Source: Limiplasma sp964416065 | GTDB taxonomy: Bacteria; Bacillota; Clostridia; Christensenellales; Aristaeellaceae | Length of the DNA stretch: 64,000 nt | Assembly: GCA_964416065.1 (NCBI GenBank) | Contig: CAYQCL010000002.1 | Location: forward strand, 1-64,000 | Direction: 5' to 3' | In this document: positions 7,201 to 15,399 of the stretch, in pieces | Position numbering within the stretch: the stretch's first letter is position 1 | Layout: each line of letters opens with the position of its first letter | Program-made: the position numbers and the translations under genes | The notes under the pieces: generated by a model | What the model was told of the DNA's origin: nothing | Seen by the model: the letters and a program-made list of their open reading frames with translations, nothing else | Database searches by the model: none

Positions 7201-9648
7201 ATGCCTACGACATCGTTTGATGTGGAATCCATCAAGCAAAGCATCATTGGAAAGCTTCAGCGCTACAATGGCGTCACTGTTCAGGAGGCGACGCCCCAGC
7301 AGCTTTATAAAGCCGTCGCGATCACCGTGCGGGATCAGATTATGCAGAAATGGATGGTCTCCAAGCAGAAGCGAAGCTCCAAGCGCAAGCGCCTGTATTA
7401 TCTCTCGATCGAGTTTCTCACGGGCCGCGCACTCAACTGCAACATGATCAACCTCTGCTCGGAGGAAAATTACGCACAGGCCCTCAAGGAGCTGGGGATC
7501 GACCTTCAGTCCATCCTGCCCGAGGAGCCGGAGCCGGCGCTCGGCAACGGCGGCCTGGGCCGCCTGGCCGCGTGCTTCCTGGACAGCCTGTCCAGCCTGA
7601 ACATCCCCGCCATGGGCTGCACGATCCGCTATGAGTACGGGCTGTTCCGCCAGAAGCTGGTCGAGGGCCAGCAGGTCGAACTTCCCGACAACTGGCTGCA
7701 AAACGGTAACGTCTGGGAAACCGCCAAGACCGAGGACACCTGCACCGTCGAATTCAACGGCTATGTCGAGGAAAGCGAGGAAAACGGCCGCAAGGTCTTT
7801 AAGCTCGTGGACACTTACCAGATCGACGCTGTGCCCTACGATATGCCTGTGATCGGCTATGACAACGACTGTGTCAATACCCTGCGTACCTGGTCGGCGC
7901 GCAGTAAGGAGCACATCGATCTCAGTCGCTTCGGCGAAGGCGAGTACATGAAGGCCATGGAAGAAATTCAGATGGCCGAGGTCATTTCCAAGGTGCTTTA
8001 CCCTGAGGATAAACACTACGAGGGCAAGATGCTCCGATTGAAACAGCATTACTTCTTCACCAGCGCCACCCTTCAGTATGCGCTGAAGAATTTCAAGAAG
8101 CACTTCGGAAACAACTTTGATCTTCTGCCCGAAAAATGCATCTTTCATATCAACGATACCCATCCCGGCCTCGCCATTCCGGAACTGATGCGTCTTCTGA
8201 TTGATCAGGAGGGCTTGGACTGGGAGATGGCCGAGCGCATCACCTACCGCTGCATGGCCTACACCAACCACACTGTCATGTCCGAGGCGCTGGAGCGCTG
8301 GCCGGTGGACATGATGAAGCAGACGCTCCCCCGCATCTACATGATTCTGGAGGAGATGAATCGCCGCTTGTGCGAAAAGCTGTTCATGAGCTATCCCGAC
8401 CAATGGGAGCGGATCGGCCATATGGCCATCATCGGCTACGGGCAGGTTCATATGGCTAACCTCTGCGTTGCCATGAGCTTTTCTGTCAACGGCGTCAGCC
8501 AGCTCCACGGTCAGATCCTTAAGGAGGATCTCTTCCATGATTACTTCCTTCTGAACAAGGGGAAGTTTTCCGCCATCACCAACGGCATCACGCACCGCCG
8601 CTGGCTGCTCGCGGCAAATCCCGATCTGACAGAGCTTCTCAGGGACACCATTGGGCCCAGTTTCTTCAAGGACGCGGGCTACCTGAGCGACCTGCTGCCC
8701 TACGCTGACGACGCGGCCTTTCGCGAGCAATTTGCCAAGGTTCAGCAGAAAAACAAGGAGCGGCTGGCGCGTCTGGTCAAGAGCCGCCAGGACATCGACA
8801 TCGACACCTCCTTCATCTTCGACACCCAGGCGAAGCGACTGCACGAATACAAGAGGCAGATGCTCAACGCCCTGCACATCCAGGTACTATACAACCGCAT
8901 CGTGGACGATCCGAGCTTTGAAATGCCACCGCGTCTTTTCCTCTTCGGCGCGAAGGCCGCCCCGGGCTACGGCCGCGCCAAGCAAATCATCCGCTATATC
9001 AACGCCCTGGCGAACCTGATCGACAAGCATCCGCGCGCCCGCCAGATGCTCAAGATCGTCTATATCGAAAACTACGACGTCTCCACAGCCGAGGTTCTCA
9101 TTCCCGCGACCGAGATCAGCCAGCAGCTGTCCACGGCGGGCAAGGAGGCCAGCGGCACTGGCAACATGAAATTCATGATGAACGGCGCGGTCACCCTTGG
9201 CACCATGGACGGCGCGAACGTCGAGATTTACGAGCAGGTCGGCATCGACAACATCTATATCTTCGGCATGCGCGCGGACACCGTGGCCAGCATGTACCGT
9301 GAGCGCAACTACAATCCCATGAGCATCTACGAGACCAACAACGAGATCCGCAAGGCCATGTCCCAATGGATCGACGGAACGCTCTTTCCCAACGAGCCCA
9401 TGGCCATGCAGGAGCTCTACCACACCCTGCTCGTGGGGGATTACGGCGGAATGCCCGACAACTACTTTGTCCTCAAGGACTTCGGAAGCTACTCCATGGC
9501 GAACCGCCGCATGATGGAGGACTATCTCAACCGCGATAAGTGGCTGAAGATGGCGATCATCAACACCGCCAGGTCCGGCTTCTTCTCCTCCGACCGCACG
9601 ATCCGTCAATATAACGATAATATTTGGCATATTTCGACGGTGGAGTAA
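7201..9648 (+). CDS. glgP: Glycogen/maltodextrin phosphorylase
   Basis: The protein has 815 residues, typical for GT35 phosphorylases. It cleaves terminal alpha-1,4-glucose from glycogen or maltodextrin with phosphate, giving glucose-1-phosphate, using pyridoxal phosphate. Seen are the N-terminal YYLSIEFLTGRAL and ALGNGGLGRLAACFLDS, the central ITNGITHRRWLL, and the PLP-lysine region EASGTGNMKFMMNGA followed by GTMDGANVEI. AAGGAGG lies 6 bases before the ATG. It is monocistronic here, with a promoter upstream and a hairpin downstream, and no glgA/B/C/D is adjacent. A GH13 enzyme at 58.8-60.6 kb could supply linear maltodextrins. Sequence alone does not separate glycogen from maltodextrin preference. 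Confidence 0.96.
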   Translation: MPTTSFDVESIKQSIIGKLQRYNGVTVQEATPQQLYKAVAITVRDQIMQKWMVSKQKRSSKRKRLYYLSIEFLTGRALNCNMINLCSEENYAQALKELGIDLQSILPEEPEPALGNGGLGRLAACFLDSLSSLNIPAMGCTIRYEYGLFRQKLVEGQQVELPDNWLQNGNVWETAKTEDTCTVEFNGYVEESEENGRKVFKLVDTYQIDAVPYDMPVIGYDNDCVNTLRTWSARSKEHIDLSRFGEGEYMKAMEEIQMAEVISKVLYPEDKHYEGKMLRLKQHYFFTSATLQYALKNFKKHFGNNFDLLPEKCIFHINDTHPGLAIPELMRLLIDQEGLDWEMAERITYRCMAYTNHTVMSEALERWPVDMMKQTLPRIYMILEEMNRRLCEKLFMSYPDQWERIGHMAIIGYGQVHMANLCVAMSFSVNGVSQLHGQILKEDLFHDYFLLNKGKFSAITNGITHRRWLLAANPDLTELLRDTIGPSFFKDAGYLSDLLPYADDAAFREQFAKVQQKNKERLARLVKSRQDIDIDTSFIFDTQAKRLHEYKRQMLNALHIQVLYNRIVDDPSFEMPPRLFLFGAKAAPGYGRAKQIIRYINALANLIDKHPRARQMLKIVYIENYDVSTAEVLIPATEISQQLSTAGKEASGTGNMKFMMNGAVTLGTMDGANVEIYEQVGIDNIYIFGMRADTVASMYRERNYNPMSIYETNNEIRKAMSQWIDGTLFPNEPMAMQELYHTLLVGDYGGMPDNYFVLKDFGSYSMANRRMMEDYLNRDKWLKMAIINTARSGFFSSDRTIRQYNDNIWHISTVE

Positions 9649-9670
9649 GAGCGAAAGCTGAAAATTTTCC

Positions 9671-9702
9671 GCGTCCCCTCTTCCCAGACGGCGAGGGGAC
9701 GC
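9671..9702 (+). terminator. Hairpin after glgP
   Basis: GCGTCCCCTC pairs with GAGGGGACGC (9693-9702), 22 bases past the stop. The T-run is weak (CTGCTTTCCCC), so termination is likely but not textbook. Confidence 0.5.
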
Positions 9703-9765
9703 GCTGCTTTCCCCTCAAAAAGCGTAGGCCCTCTATGGCGAGATGTCAGATTTTTTTCGGAGAAG

Positions 9766-9794
9766 TTGACAATTCATTACGACCATGATATACT
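9766..9794 (+). promoter_or_regulatory. Promoter of the MBL/VOC operon
   Basis: A consensus TTGACA (9766-9771), exactly 17 bases, then TATACT (9789-9794). Transcription would start near 9801, leaving a leader of about 163 bases. Confidence 0.8.
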
Positions 9795-9800
9795 AACGAA

Positions 9801-9963
9801 GCTTTTTGGCAAAGAATCGGCGGTCTGAAAACCGATTATTTGGGGCTAGACCGCAACAGACACCTTTTTGAATGAGCAATCATTTTGTAATATATACCTC
9901 CCAACCAATGTCGGGGAGACCTATGTTGCATAACAGATTTTCTTTCAATGGAGGTGTCTTTTT
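9801..9963 (+). ncRNA. Candidate structured 5' leader (pseudoknot plus RBS-sequestering pair)
   Basis: The leader between promoter and ATG can fold in two linked ways. AATCGG (9815-9820) pairs with CCGATT (9832-9837), while CGGTCT (9821-9826) pairs with AGACCG (9848-9853). The arms interleave, giving an H-type pseudoknot or two alternative stems. Downstream, AGACACCT (9858-9865) is fully complementary to AGGTGTCT (9952-9959), which overlaps the ribosome binding site GGAGGTG of the MBL gene. This is the layout expected of a translational riboswitch or autoregulated leader. It matches no riboswitch class I recognise. The pairings are seen; the regulatory role is inferred. Confidence 0.4.
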
Positions 9964-10833
9964 ATGGACAAACAGCTCAAAATCATCTATCACTATCATA
10001 GCGGCTTCTCGGTACAGGTGGGAGGCATCCTGCTCGTCTTCGACTACTGGGAAGGGGAGAATCGCTCGCTCGCGCAGGTGGGGCGCATCACCCCGCAGAT
10101 GCTCAAGGCCTTCGAGCGGATCTTCGTCTTCATCTCCCACGCGCACCCCGACCATCTCGATCCCATCGTCTACACCTGGGAGGCCGCAGGCCTGCCCGTC
10201 ACCTACATCGTTTCCAGCGACATGCCCGTAGGTACGCGCGGAAAGCGGCTCGCCCCGCTCCAGGAAAAGCAGCTGACCCAGGACATCAGCGTCAAGGCAT
10301 ATCAGAGCACCGACCTGGGCGTCGCGTTTTTGGTCAAGGCCTACGGTATGAGCATCTTCCACGCCGGAGACCTCAACCTCTGGCACTGGCGTCAGGAGAG
10401 CAGCCTGCGGGAGATCGAGGCCGCCGAAAACGCCTTCTATGAGGCCATCGCCCCGATCAAGGGAGAGGCGATCGACGTGTGCATGTTCCCCGTCGATCCC
10501 CGCCAGGGCATGATGTACGACGCGGGCGCGAACCACTTTATCCTCACCTTCAAGCCTCGCGTCTTCATCCCCATGCACTGGCAGGAGCGGCCCGAGGTCG
10601 CGATTGATTTCGCGCGCCGCGCGCGCACGGCCAACACTGAGGTGCTCGCGCTGACCCGCCCTGGGGTCGTGGCGAACCTCACCTTTACCGACGGGCTGCT
10701 CGACATCCACATCATCGAGCCGCCCAAGGATTTCGGGGAACTGCCCATCACGCCCGCCCGCCGCCTGGACGCGTCCGGCTCGGACGAGAGCGATCCCTTC
10801 GCCGACAGCGATCTGCCGGTGGATATCGAATAA
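9964..10833 (+). CDS. MBL-fold metal-dependent hydrolase
   Basis: The protein has 289 residues and no signal peptide. The zinc motif HAHPDH is at residues 59-64, followed by FHAGDLN and a late PMHW that would supply further ligands. The closest broad group is the UlaG/YtnP-like stand-alone metallo-beta-lactamase fold; the substrate cannot be read from sequence. The C-terminus (last 30 or so residues) is acidic and low in complexity. GGAGGTG precedes the ATG and is itself part of a proposed inhibitory pairing in the leader. It is followed after 12 bases by a VOC-family gene in the same operon, so the pair may act on a common small, perhaps toxic, metabolite. Confidence 0.8.
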   Translation: MDKQLKIIYHYHSGFSVQVGGILLVFDYWEGENRSLAQVGRITPQMLKAFERIFVFISHAHPDHLDPIVYTWEAAGLPVTYIVSSDMPVGTRGKRLAPLQEKQLTQDISVKAYQSTDLGVAFLVKAYGMSIFHAGDLNLWHWRQESSLREIEAAENAFYEAIAPIKGEAIDVCMFPVDPRQGMMYDAGANHFILTFKPRVFIPMHWQERPEVAIDFARRARTANTEVLALTRPGVVANLTFTDGLLDIHIIEPPKDFGELPITPARRLDASGSDESDPFADSDLPVDIE

Positions 10834-10845
10834 GGAGGAAACGCC

Positions 10846-11208
10846 ATGTTTCGCATGATCCACGAGAATTACAACGTCCTCGATCTGGAACGCTCCCTCG
10901 CGTTTTACCGCGAGGCGCTCGGCCTTCACGAGGTGCGCCGAAAGGAATCGGCAGACTACACCATCGTCTACGTCGCCGACGATACCGAATCCTTCGAGCT
11001 GGAGCTGACCTGGCTTCCCGACCGCAAGGAGCCCTACAGCCTGGGCGACGAGGAATTCCACCTTGCCTTCGCGACGGACGATTTCGAGGCCGCGCACGCC
11101 CTGCATCAGAAAATGGGCTGTATCTGCTTTGAAAACGAGGCCATGGGGATCTATTTCATTAAGGATCCCGATGGCTACTGGCTGGAGATCGTGCCGGCGA
11201 GAAAGTAA
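10846..11208 (+). CDS. VOC-family (glyoxalase I-like) protein
   Basis: The protein has 120 residues, one vicinal-oxygen-chelate unit. The four expected metal ligands of glyoxalase I are in place: His6, Glu53, His72 and Glu114. The family also includes fosfomycin-resistance proteins and dioxygenases, but the layout NYNVLDLERSLAFYREALGL together with IKDPDGYWLEIV is closest to lactoylglutathione lyase. It is coupled to the upstream MBL-fold hydrolase (12-base gap, own AAGGAGG). A glyoxalase I beside an MBL-fold hydrolase recalls the GloA/GloB order of methylglyoxal detoxification, though the hydrolase is not a recognisable GloB. A strong terminator module follows the stop. Confidence 0.85.
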   Translation: MFRMIHENYNVLDLERSLAFYREALGLHEVRRKESADYTIVYVADDTESFELELTWLPDRKEPYSLGDEEFHLAFATDDFEAAHALHQKMGCICFENEAMGIYFIKDPDGYWLEIVPARK

Positions 11209-11212
11209 AGAA

Positions 11213-11304
11213 GGGCCTGTTGCAGAAACAGCTTTGAACGAATCGTTTTCGTGCGACCCCAACAAAAAATCCGCTTTCAAGCGTTGCCTAAAAGCGGATT
11301 TTTT
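11213..11304 (+). terminator. Conserved terminator module, copy 1
   Basis: Five bases after the VOC stop comes GGGCCTGTTGCAGAAACAG..., then a strong hairpin with arms AAAAAATCCGCTTT (11264-11277) and AAAGCGGATTTTTT (11291-11304), which can work in both directions. Related modules follow metK (24232-24314) and the GH13 gene (58733-58815). Confidence 0.85.
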
Positions 11305-11339
11305 GTTGCATATTTTTTTGGAGGGGCTTTTTGCAACAC

Positions 11340-11512
11340 CCGGCTTCAGACTGTCGACAAACCCCATAGATACGCAAAAAGCCGCAGCGCCGGCCCATCT
11401 GGGCCGACGCGTCTCTCACTTGGAAAACGCTGCGGCGTAAGGCTTCTGGGACTCTGTCCCAGACCCTGGCAGGGGCATAATGTCCCTGCACCCATCCTTT
11501 GTCGCTCCCCCG
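11340..11512 (+). repeat. Mosaic hairpin element, copy 1 (short form)
   Basis: The left end is CAGACTGTCGACAAA (11347-11361) and the right end CATCCTTTGTCG (11492-11503). Between them lie a three-way-junction-like fold (outer arms GCCGCAGCG and CGCTGCGGC, inner GGCCCATCTGGGCC), a hairpin CTGGGAC-tct-GTCCCAG, and a hairpin GCAGGGGCATAATGTCCCTGC. No protein is credible. It occupies most of the gap between the convergent VOC operon and the LPG-synthase-like gene. Confidence 0.8.
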
Positions 11513-11527
11513 CGCTTCTTTACTGCT

Positions 11528-12472
11528 TCATTCCCGTCCCAGCCGCCACTTTCGCCAAACCGGATACGCCCAGGCGGCGCCGAGAACCATATAGACGATC
11601 ATGACCGCCACGCGCTGCAAAAGCGACACGGCCACGCCGTTTTGAAACACCGCACCCATCAGGCTGGTGGCGATTCCCATCACCGCCTCCTTGATGCCGA
11701 TGTTGCCAGGGACGATGGCGACGACCGTCGAGATCCAGCTCACGCTGTTGTAAAACAGCGCCTGATAGACCGTCACGTCCATGCCGATCGCGTGAAAGCA
11801 GGCGATGTATAGCGCGAGCTGAACTGCGTTGTTGAGGATCAGGCACAAAAGCAGCTGACACAGCATCCGCCGGTTTTGAAGCAGAGCGTTGAAGCCGTCG
11901 GCAACGTCGGAGACGAGCTTGAAGCGTGTAAACAGCCTGGGCCGACGATCGCCCATCAGCAGGGAAAAGGCGATGAACAGGGCCACCGCCGCCGCGCCCG
12001 CCGCCCAGATCAGCCACAGCGTGCCCGGCCAGATGCCTTCGATCAGGCCGGTGCAGAGGAGCGCCGCGAGCATCTGAAGCAGGGCGAAGGTTACACCAAA
12101 AACGATGTTACCGGCCGCCATGCTAACGCTCTTGACGTACTCAAGCCCCTTCACGCGTTTGTAATAGGCGGCGGAGAAGACCAGGTCGGCGCGCAGCGGG
12201 AGCACGTAGGCCATGGCGTTGGCGGTCAGCACCACGCCCATCCAATCAGTCAGCGAAAGCGGAATGCGGTAGGTCGAGAGAATCACACGATGATAGACGC
12301 AGTTGAGAACGCAGGCGCACAGCGCCAGCGAGAGCATCGCCGCCACCACAGGAGCATCCAGCCGCAAAAGCCGCGACATGGATTCCCGCTCGCTGTACAC
12401 ATAGGCGCATAAAAGCGCGATCAGCGCAACAAACAGCGCCGTGGATAACGCCCTCTGCCAGCGCTTGCCCAT
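11528..12472 (-). CDS. LPG-synthase-type (UPF0104) integral membrane protein
   Basis: The protein has 314 residues with about seven or eight hydrophobic helices. It matches the lysylphosphatidylglycerol-synthase transmembrane family: AMAYVLPLRADLVFSAAYYKR in the first half and the late glycine-rich SWISTVVAIVPGNIGIKEAV. It lacks the C-terminal aminoacyl-transfer domain of full MprF, so it is a stand-alone flippase-like or lipid-linked transport unit. It begins 3 bases after the gtrA-like stop with GGAGGG before the ATG, so the two are one operon. Both families handle polyprenyl- or lipid-linked substrates, so the pair may move a glycolipid. Family is fairly sure, substrate unknown. Confidence 0.82.
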   Translation of the reverse strand: MGKRWQRALSTALFVALIALLCAYVYSERESMSRLLRLDAPVVAAMLSLALCACVLNCVYHRVILSTYRIPLSLTDWMGVVLTANAMAYVLPLRADLVFSAAYYKRVKGLEYVKSVSMAAGNIVFGVTFALLQMLAALLCTGLIEGIWPGTLWLIWAAGAAAVALFIAFSLLMGDRRPRLFTRFKLVSDVADGFNALLQNRRMLCQLLLCLILNNAVQLALYIACFHAIGMDVTVYQALFYNSVSWISTVVAIVPGNIGIKEAVMGIATSLMGAVFQNGVAVSLLQRVAVMIVYMVLGAAWAYPVWRKWRLGRE

Positions 12473-12475
12473 GTT

Positions 12476-12907
12476 TCAGCCCTCCTGCTTTTCCCTGGCG
12501 CGTTTCGCCACGTCGTTGGTGTCGATGCGGTCGCGATAGACCACAAAGCGCTGGTACAAAAATTCGGTGACGAAGTTGATCAGCATCGTGCCGATCAGAA
12601 CGACATAGTCGTTCCATCCGGCGTTGGTCAGCGCGTCGCCCCACCAGGTCGACAGCGGCGTAAAGACCACGTAGAACAGCGCGACCAGCAGCATGGAGCG
12701 CTTCAGATCGGCGTCGCTGCGGAAGGTGTAGCGGCGGTTGAAGGTGAAGTTCCATAGGACGCTTGCCACCAGCGCGATCAGATAGCTCGGCCAATACGGC
12801 AGAAACAGCTCCAGCAGCGAAAACACAACGATCTGGATGATGCCCGCGCTCGCGGAAAAGAGCGTAAACTTGATCATCTGCCACAGGCTTGTCCGGGATT
12901 CAGACAT
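12476..12907 (-). CDS. GtrA-family membrane protein
   Basis: The protein has 143 residues and four hydrophobic segments, the standard GtrA shape. Typical features are the early LWQMIKFTLFSASAGIIQIV, the conserved NFTFNRRYTF after helix 2 and the late TEFLYQRFVVYR. GtrA proteins are thought to flip or hold polyprenyl-phosphate sugars for later glycosyl transfer. I use the ATG at 12907 because AGAGAGG lies 8 bases before it; the GTG three codons upstream overlaps that site. It is first in a two-gene operon with the UPF0104-type protein. No glycosyltransferase is adjacent to complete a classic Gtr cassette. Confidence 0.85.
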   Translation of the reverse strand: MSESRTSLWQMIKFTLFSASAGIIQIVVFSLLELFLPYWPSYLIALVASVLWNFTFNRRYTFRSDADLKRSMLLVALFYVVFTPLSTWWGDALTNAGWNDYVVLIGTMLINFVTEFLYQRFVVYRDRIDTNDVAKRAREKQEG

Positions 12908-12951
12908 GGGAAACACCTCTCTTAATAATGAAGAAAATGATACCGATTCCT

Positions 12952-12980
12952 ATCATATCACAGAAACGAAAAAACGGCAA
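12952..12980 (-). promoter_or_regulatory. Promoter of the gtrA-like operon
   Basis: Minus strand TTGCCG (12980-12975), 17 bases, TATGAT (12957-12952). Confidence 0.5.
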
Positions 12981-13041
12981 AACACGGGAGGATAGCCGTC
13001 GGCCTGAACCGCGCCCGTTGGGCCTTCGTTTTTGCTCCCCC

Positions 13042-13070
13042 TTGAAAGAAGCGGTATTTTCGGGTATACT
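13042..13070 (+). promoter_or_regulatory. Promoter of fhs
   Basis: TTGAAA (13042-13047), 17 bases, TATACT (13065-13070). Confidence 0.7.
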
Positions 13071-13071
13071 G

Positions 13072-13094
13072 AACAGGCCTGTTTCAGGCCTGTT
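13072..13094 (+). promoter_or_regulatory. Hairpin at the 5' end of the fhs transcript
   Basis: AACAGGCCTG, loop TTT, CAGGCCTGTT: a perfect 10-base-pair hairpin that would begin almost at the transcription start. It could protect the 5' end of the RNA or act as an operator; each arm also contains the palindrome AGGCCT. Confidence 0.5.
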
Positions 13095-13132
13095 TTCAAA
13101 ATGCAAAAAGCAGGAAAGGTAAGTGAAAAGGG

Positions 13133-14803
13133 ATGGCAACGGATCTGGAAATCGCGCGCGCGGCAGAGCTTCTGCCCATCGAACGAATCGCGGAGGATGC
13201 CGGCTTCGCGCCTCAGACAGTCTCTCCCTATGGCAGGTATGTGGCCAAAATCGACCAGCGGGCGTATGCCCAAAGGCCGCTGAAGGCCAAGCTGGTTTTG
13301 GTGACGGCGATCAACCCCACCCCCGCGGGCGAGGGCAAGACGACCGTCTCCGTGGCGCTGGCCGACGGCATGCGCAGGATCGGCAAAAACGCGATGCTTG
13401 CGCTTCGCGAGCCGTCGCTGGGCCCCGTTTTCGGGATGAAGGGCGGCGCGACGGGCGGCGGCTATGCGCAGGTCGTTCCCATGGAATCCATCAACCTGCA
13501 CTTCACCGGCGATCTGCACGCCATCACGGCGGCCAACAACCTGCTGTGCGCCATGGTGGACAACCATATCCAGCAGGGCAACGCGCTGGGCATCGACCCG
13601 CGCAGGGTCTGTTTCCGCCATTGCCTGGATGTCAACGACCGCCAGCTCCGCCAGATCGTGCAGGGCATCGGCGGCACGCAGAACGGAACGCCCCGCGAGG
13701 ACGGCTTTGACATCACCGCCGCCAGCGAGGTCATGGCGACCTTCTGCCTGGCCTCTGACCTCAAGGATTTGAAGGCGCGCCTGGGCCGCATCGTGGTCGC
13801 GCGCACCTACGCGGGCGAGCCCGTGACCGCCTCTCAGGTGGGCGCGGCGGGCGCGATGACGGCGCTTCTGCGCGACGCCTTCAGCCCGAACCTGATCCAG
13901 ACCATTGATCATACGCCCTGCCTGATGCATGGCGGGCCGTTCGCCAACATCGCGCACGGCTGCAACAGCGTCGCCGCCACGAGGCTGGCCATGCGCATGT
14001 CGGATTACACCGTCACCGAGGCGGGCTTCGGCGCGGATCTGGGCGCGGAGAAGTTTTTGGACATCAAATGCCGCATGAACGGCCTGTGGCCTAACGTCAT
14101 CGTGCTGGTGGCGACCGTCCGCGCACTCAAGCACCACGGCGGAGCGCAGAAGGACACCTATTCCGAGCCGAATCCCGAGGCGCTGAAACGCGGCATGAGC
14201 AACCTCCTAAGCCACATCCGCAACATCAAGGAGGTGTGGAGGACGCCCGTGGTCGTGGCGCTGAACCGCTTTTCGACCGATACGCCTGAGGAGCTCGCGC
14301 TGGTATCCGCCGCGCTTGAGGAGGCGGGCGTCCGTGTGGCCCCCTGCAACGGCTGGGCCGAAGGCGGCAGGGGCGCGACGGAGCTGGCTGGGCTCGTGTG
14401 CGAGACGGCGGACGCCAACCCCGATGCCGTGCCCAGCTTCACCTATCCCGACGACGCGTCGCTTCAGGATAAGATCCGCGCCGTCGCCACGCGCGTCTAT
14501 CACGCCTCGGACGTGACCTTCGCCCCGCAGGCGGTTAAGGACCTGGCGGCGCTTGAAAAGGAGGGCTGGGCCGGCTGCCCCGTGTGCATCGCCAAGACCC
14601 AGTACTCCATGAGCGACGACGCCTCCCTCCTCGGCGCGCCCGAGGGCTATACTCTGACGATCCGCTCCGCGCGCCTGAGCGCGGGCGCGGGGTTCGTGGT
14701 TGCCTTCGCCGGCAGCATCATCGCTATGCCCGGCCTGCCCAAGACGCCAGCCGCGCTTGCGATCGACGTGGACGAGGACGGGGAGATCGTGGGGCTGTTC
14801 TAA
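13133..14803 (+). CDS. fhs: Formate-tetrahydrofolate ligase
   Basis: The protein has 556 residues, normal for the family. It makes 10-formyl-THF from formate, THF and ATP, feeding purine synthesis and, in acetogens, the methyl branch of the Wood-Ljungdahl pathway. The P-loop-like NPTPAGEGKTT is near residues 62-72. Other conserved stretches are REPSLGPVFGMKGGATGGGYAQV, NLHFTGDLHAI, and GFGADLGAEKF with DIKC. The ATG is preceded by GGAAAGG at a rather long distance. It has a good promoter and stands alone; no folD, metF or formate transporter is adjacent, so the window does not show whether the organism is an acetogen. Confidence 0.97.
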   Translation: MATDLEIARAAELLPIERIAEDAGFAPQTVSPYGRYVAKIDQRAYAQRPLKAKLVLVTAINPTPAGEGKTTVSVALADGMRRIGKNAMLALREPSLGPVFGMKGGATGGGYAQVVPMESINLHFTGDLHAITAANNLLCAMVDNHIQQGNALGIDPRRVCFRHCLDVNDRQLRQIVQGIGGTQNGTPREDGFDITAASEVMATFCLASDLKDLKARLGRIVVARTYAGEPVTASQVGAAGAMTALLRDAFSPNLIQTIDHTPCLMHGGPFANIAHGCNSVAATRLAMRMSDYTVTEAGFGADLGAEKFLDIKCRMNGLWPNVIVLVATVRALKHHGGAQKDTYSEPNPEALKRGMSNLLSHIRNIKEVWRTPVVVALNRFSTDTPEELALVSAALEEAGVRVAPCNGWAEGGRGATELAGLVCETADANPDAVPSFTYPDDASLQDKIRAVATRVYHASDVTFAPQAVKDLAALEKEGWAGCPVCIAKTQYSMSDDASLLGAPEGYTLTIRSARLSAGAGFVVAFAGSIIAMPGLPKTPAALAIDVDEDGEIVGLF

Positions 14804-14907
14804 CGGGAGAGGCGACGCGGGCCGAGCGTCCCTCGGCGCATCCGGCCGCCCATCGACGTAAGCACACCCCGTCATTTTCCATTTCTGATAGAATAGGAGG
14901 CACAGAT

Positions 14908-15399
14908 ATGCAGAATCTGCAAATGGAACTGTTACACTTGCTCCAGGAGGATTGCCGCCTCCCGCTGGAGAAATTAGCCGTTATGACCGGCGCGACGGTG
15001 GAAACCGTGGCCGAGTGCATCGACGAGATGGAGAAGAGCGGCGTCATCCTGCGCTATGCGCCCGTCATCAACTGGGATAAGACCTCTCGCGAGCGCGTGG
15101 AGGCGATGGTGGAGGTGCGCGTGACGCCGCAGCGTGACCAGGGCTTCGACGCGATCGCCGAGCGCATCTACCGCTTTGACGAGGTCAAGAGTGTCTATCT
15201 GATGAGCGGCGCCTACGACCTTTTGCTCCTGGTGGAGGCGCATACGCTCAAGGAGCTGGCGTTCTTTGTCAGCGCAAAGCTCAGCACGCTGGAGACCGTC
15301 ACCGGCACGGCAACACACTTCGTCCTCAAACGCTATAAGAGCGACGGCGTCGTTTTTGAGAGCAAGGATGATGACAAGAGGCTGGTGGTGACGGCGTGA
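14908..15399 (+). CDS. Lrp/AsnC-family transcriptional regulator (AlaR-like)
   Basis: The protein has 163 residues: an N-terminal winged helix-turn-helix (about 1-50, MELLHLLQEDCRLPLEKLAV then GATVETVAECIDEMEKSGVI) and a C-terminal RAM ligand-binding domain (about 65-145). AGGAGG at 14895-14900 fixes the ATG at 14908. The stop overlaps the GTG of the aminotransferase by 4 bases, so they are translated together. In Bacillus subtilis an Lrp-type regulator AlaR precedes the aminotransferase AlaT in the same way, so local control of amino-acid transamination is the likely role. Confidence 0.88.
   Translation: MQNLQMELLHLLQEDCRLPLEKLAVMTGATVETVAECIDEMEKSGVILRYAPVINWDKTSRERVEAMVEVRVTPQRDQGFDAIAERIYRFDEVKSVYLMSGAYDLLLLVEAHTLKELAFFVSAKLSTLETVTGTATHFVLKRYKSDGVVFESKDDDKRLVVTA

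Noticed and set aside
7156..8877. 573-codon open frame opposite glgP
   Set aside because: Antisense shadow of a conserved gene, His/Val/Leu/Gly-rich, no motif.
9872..10231. Possible small ORF starting in the MBL leader
   Set aside because: It overlaps the MBL gene in another frame, has no ribosome site, and its start lies in the proposed leader structure. A leader-peptide role is not supported.
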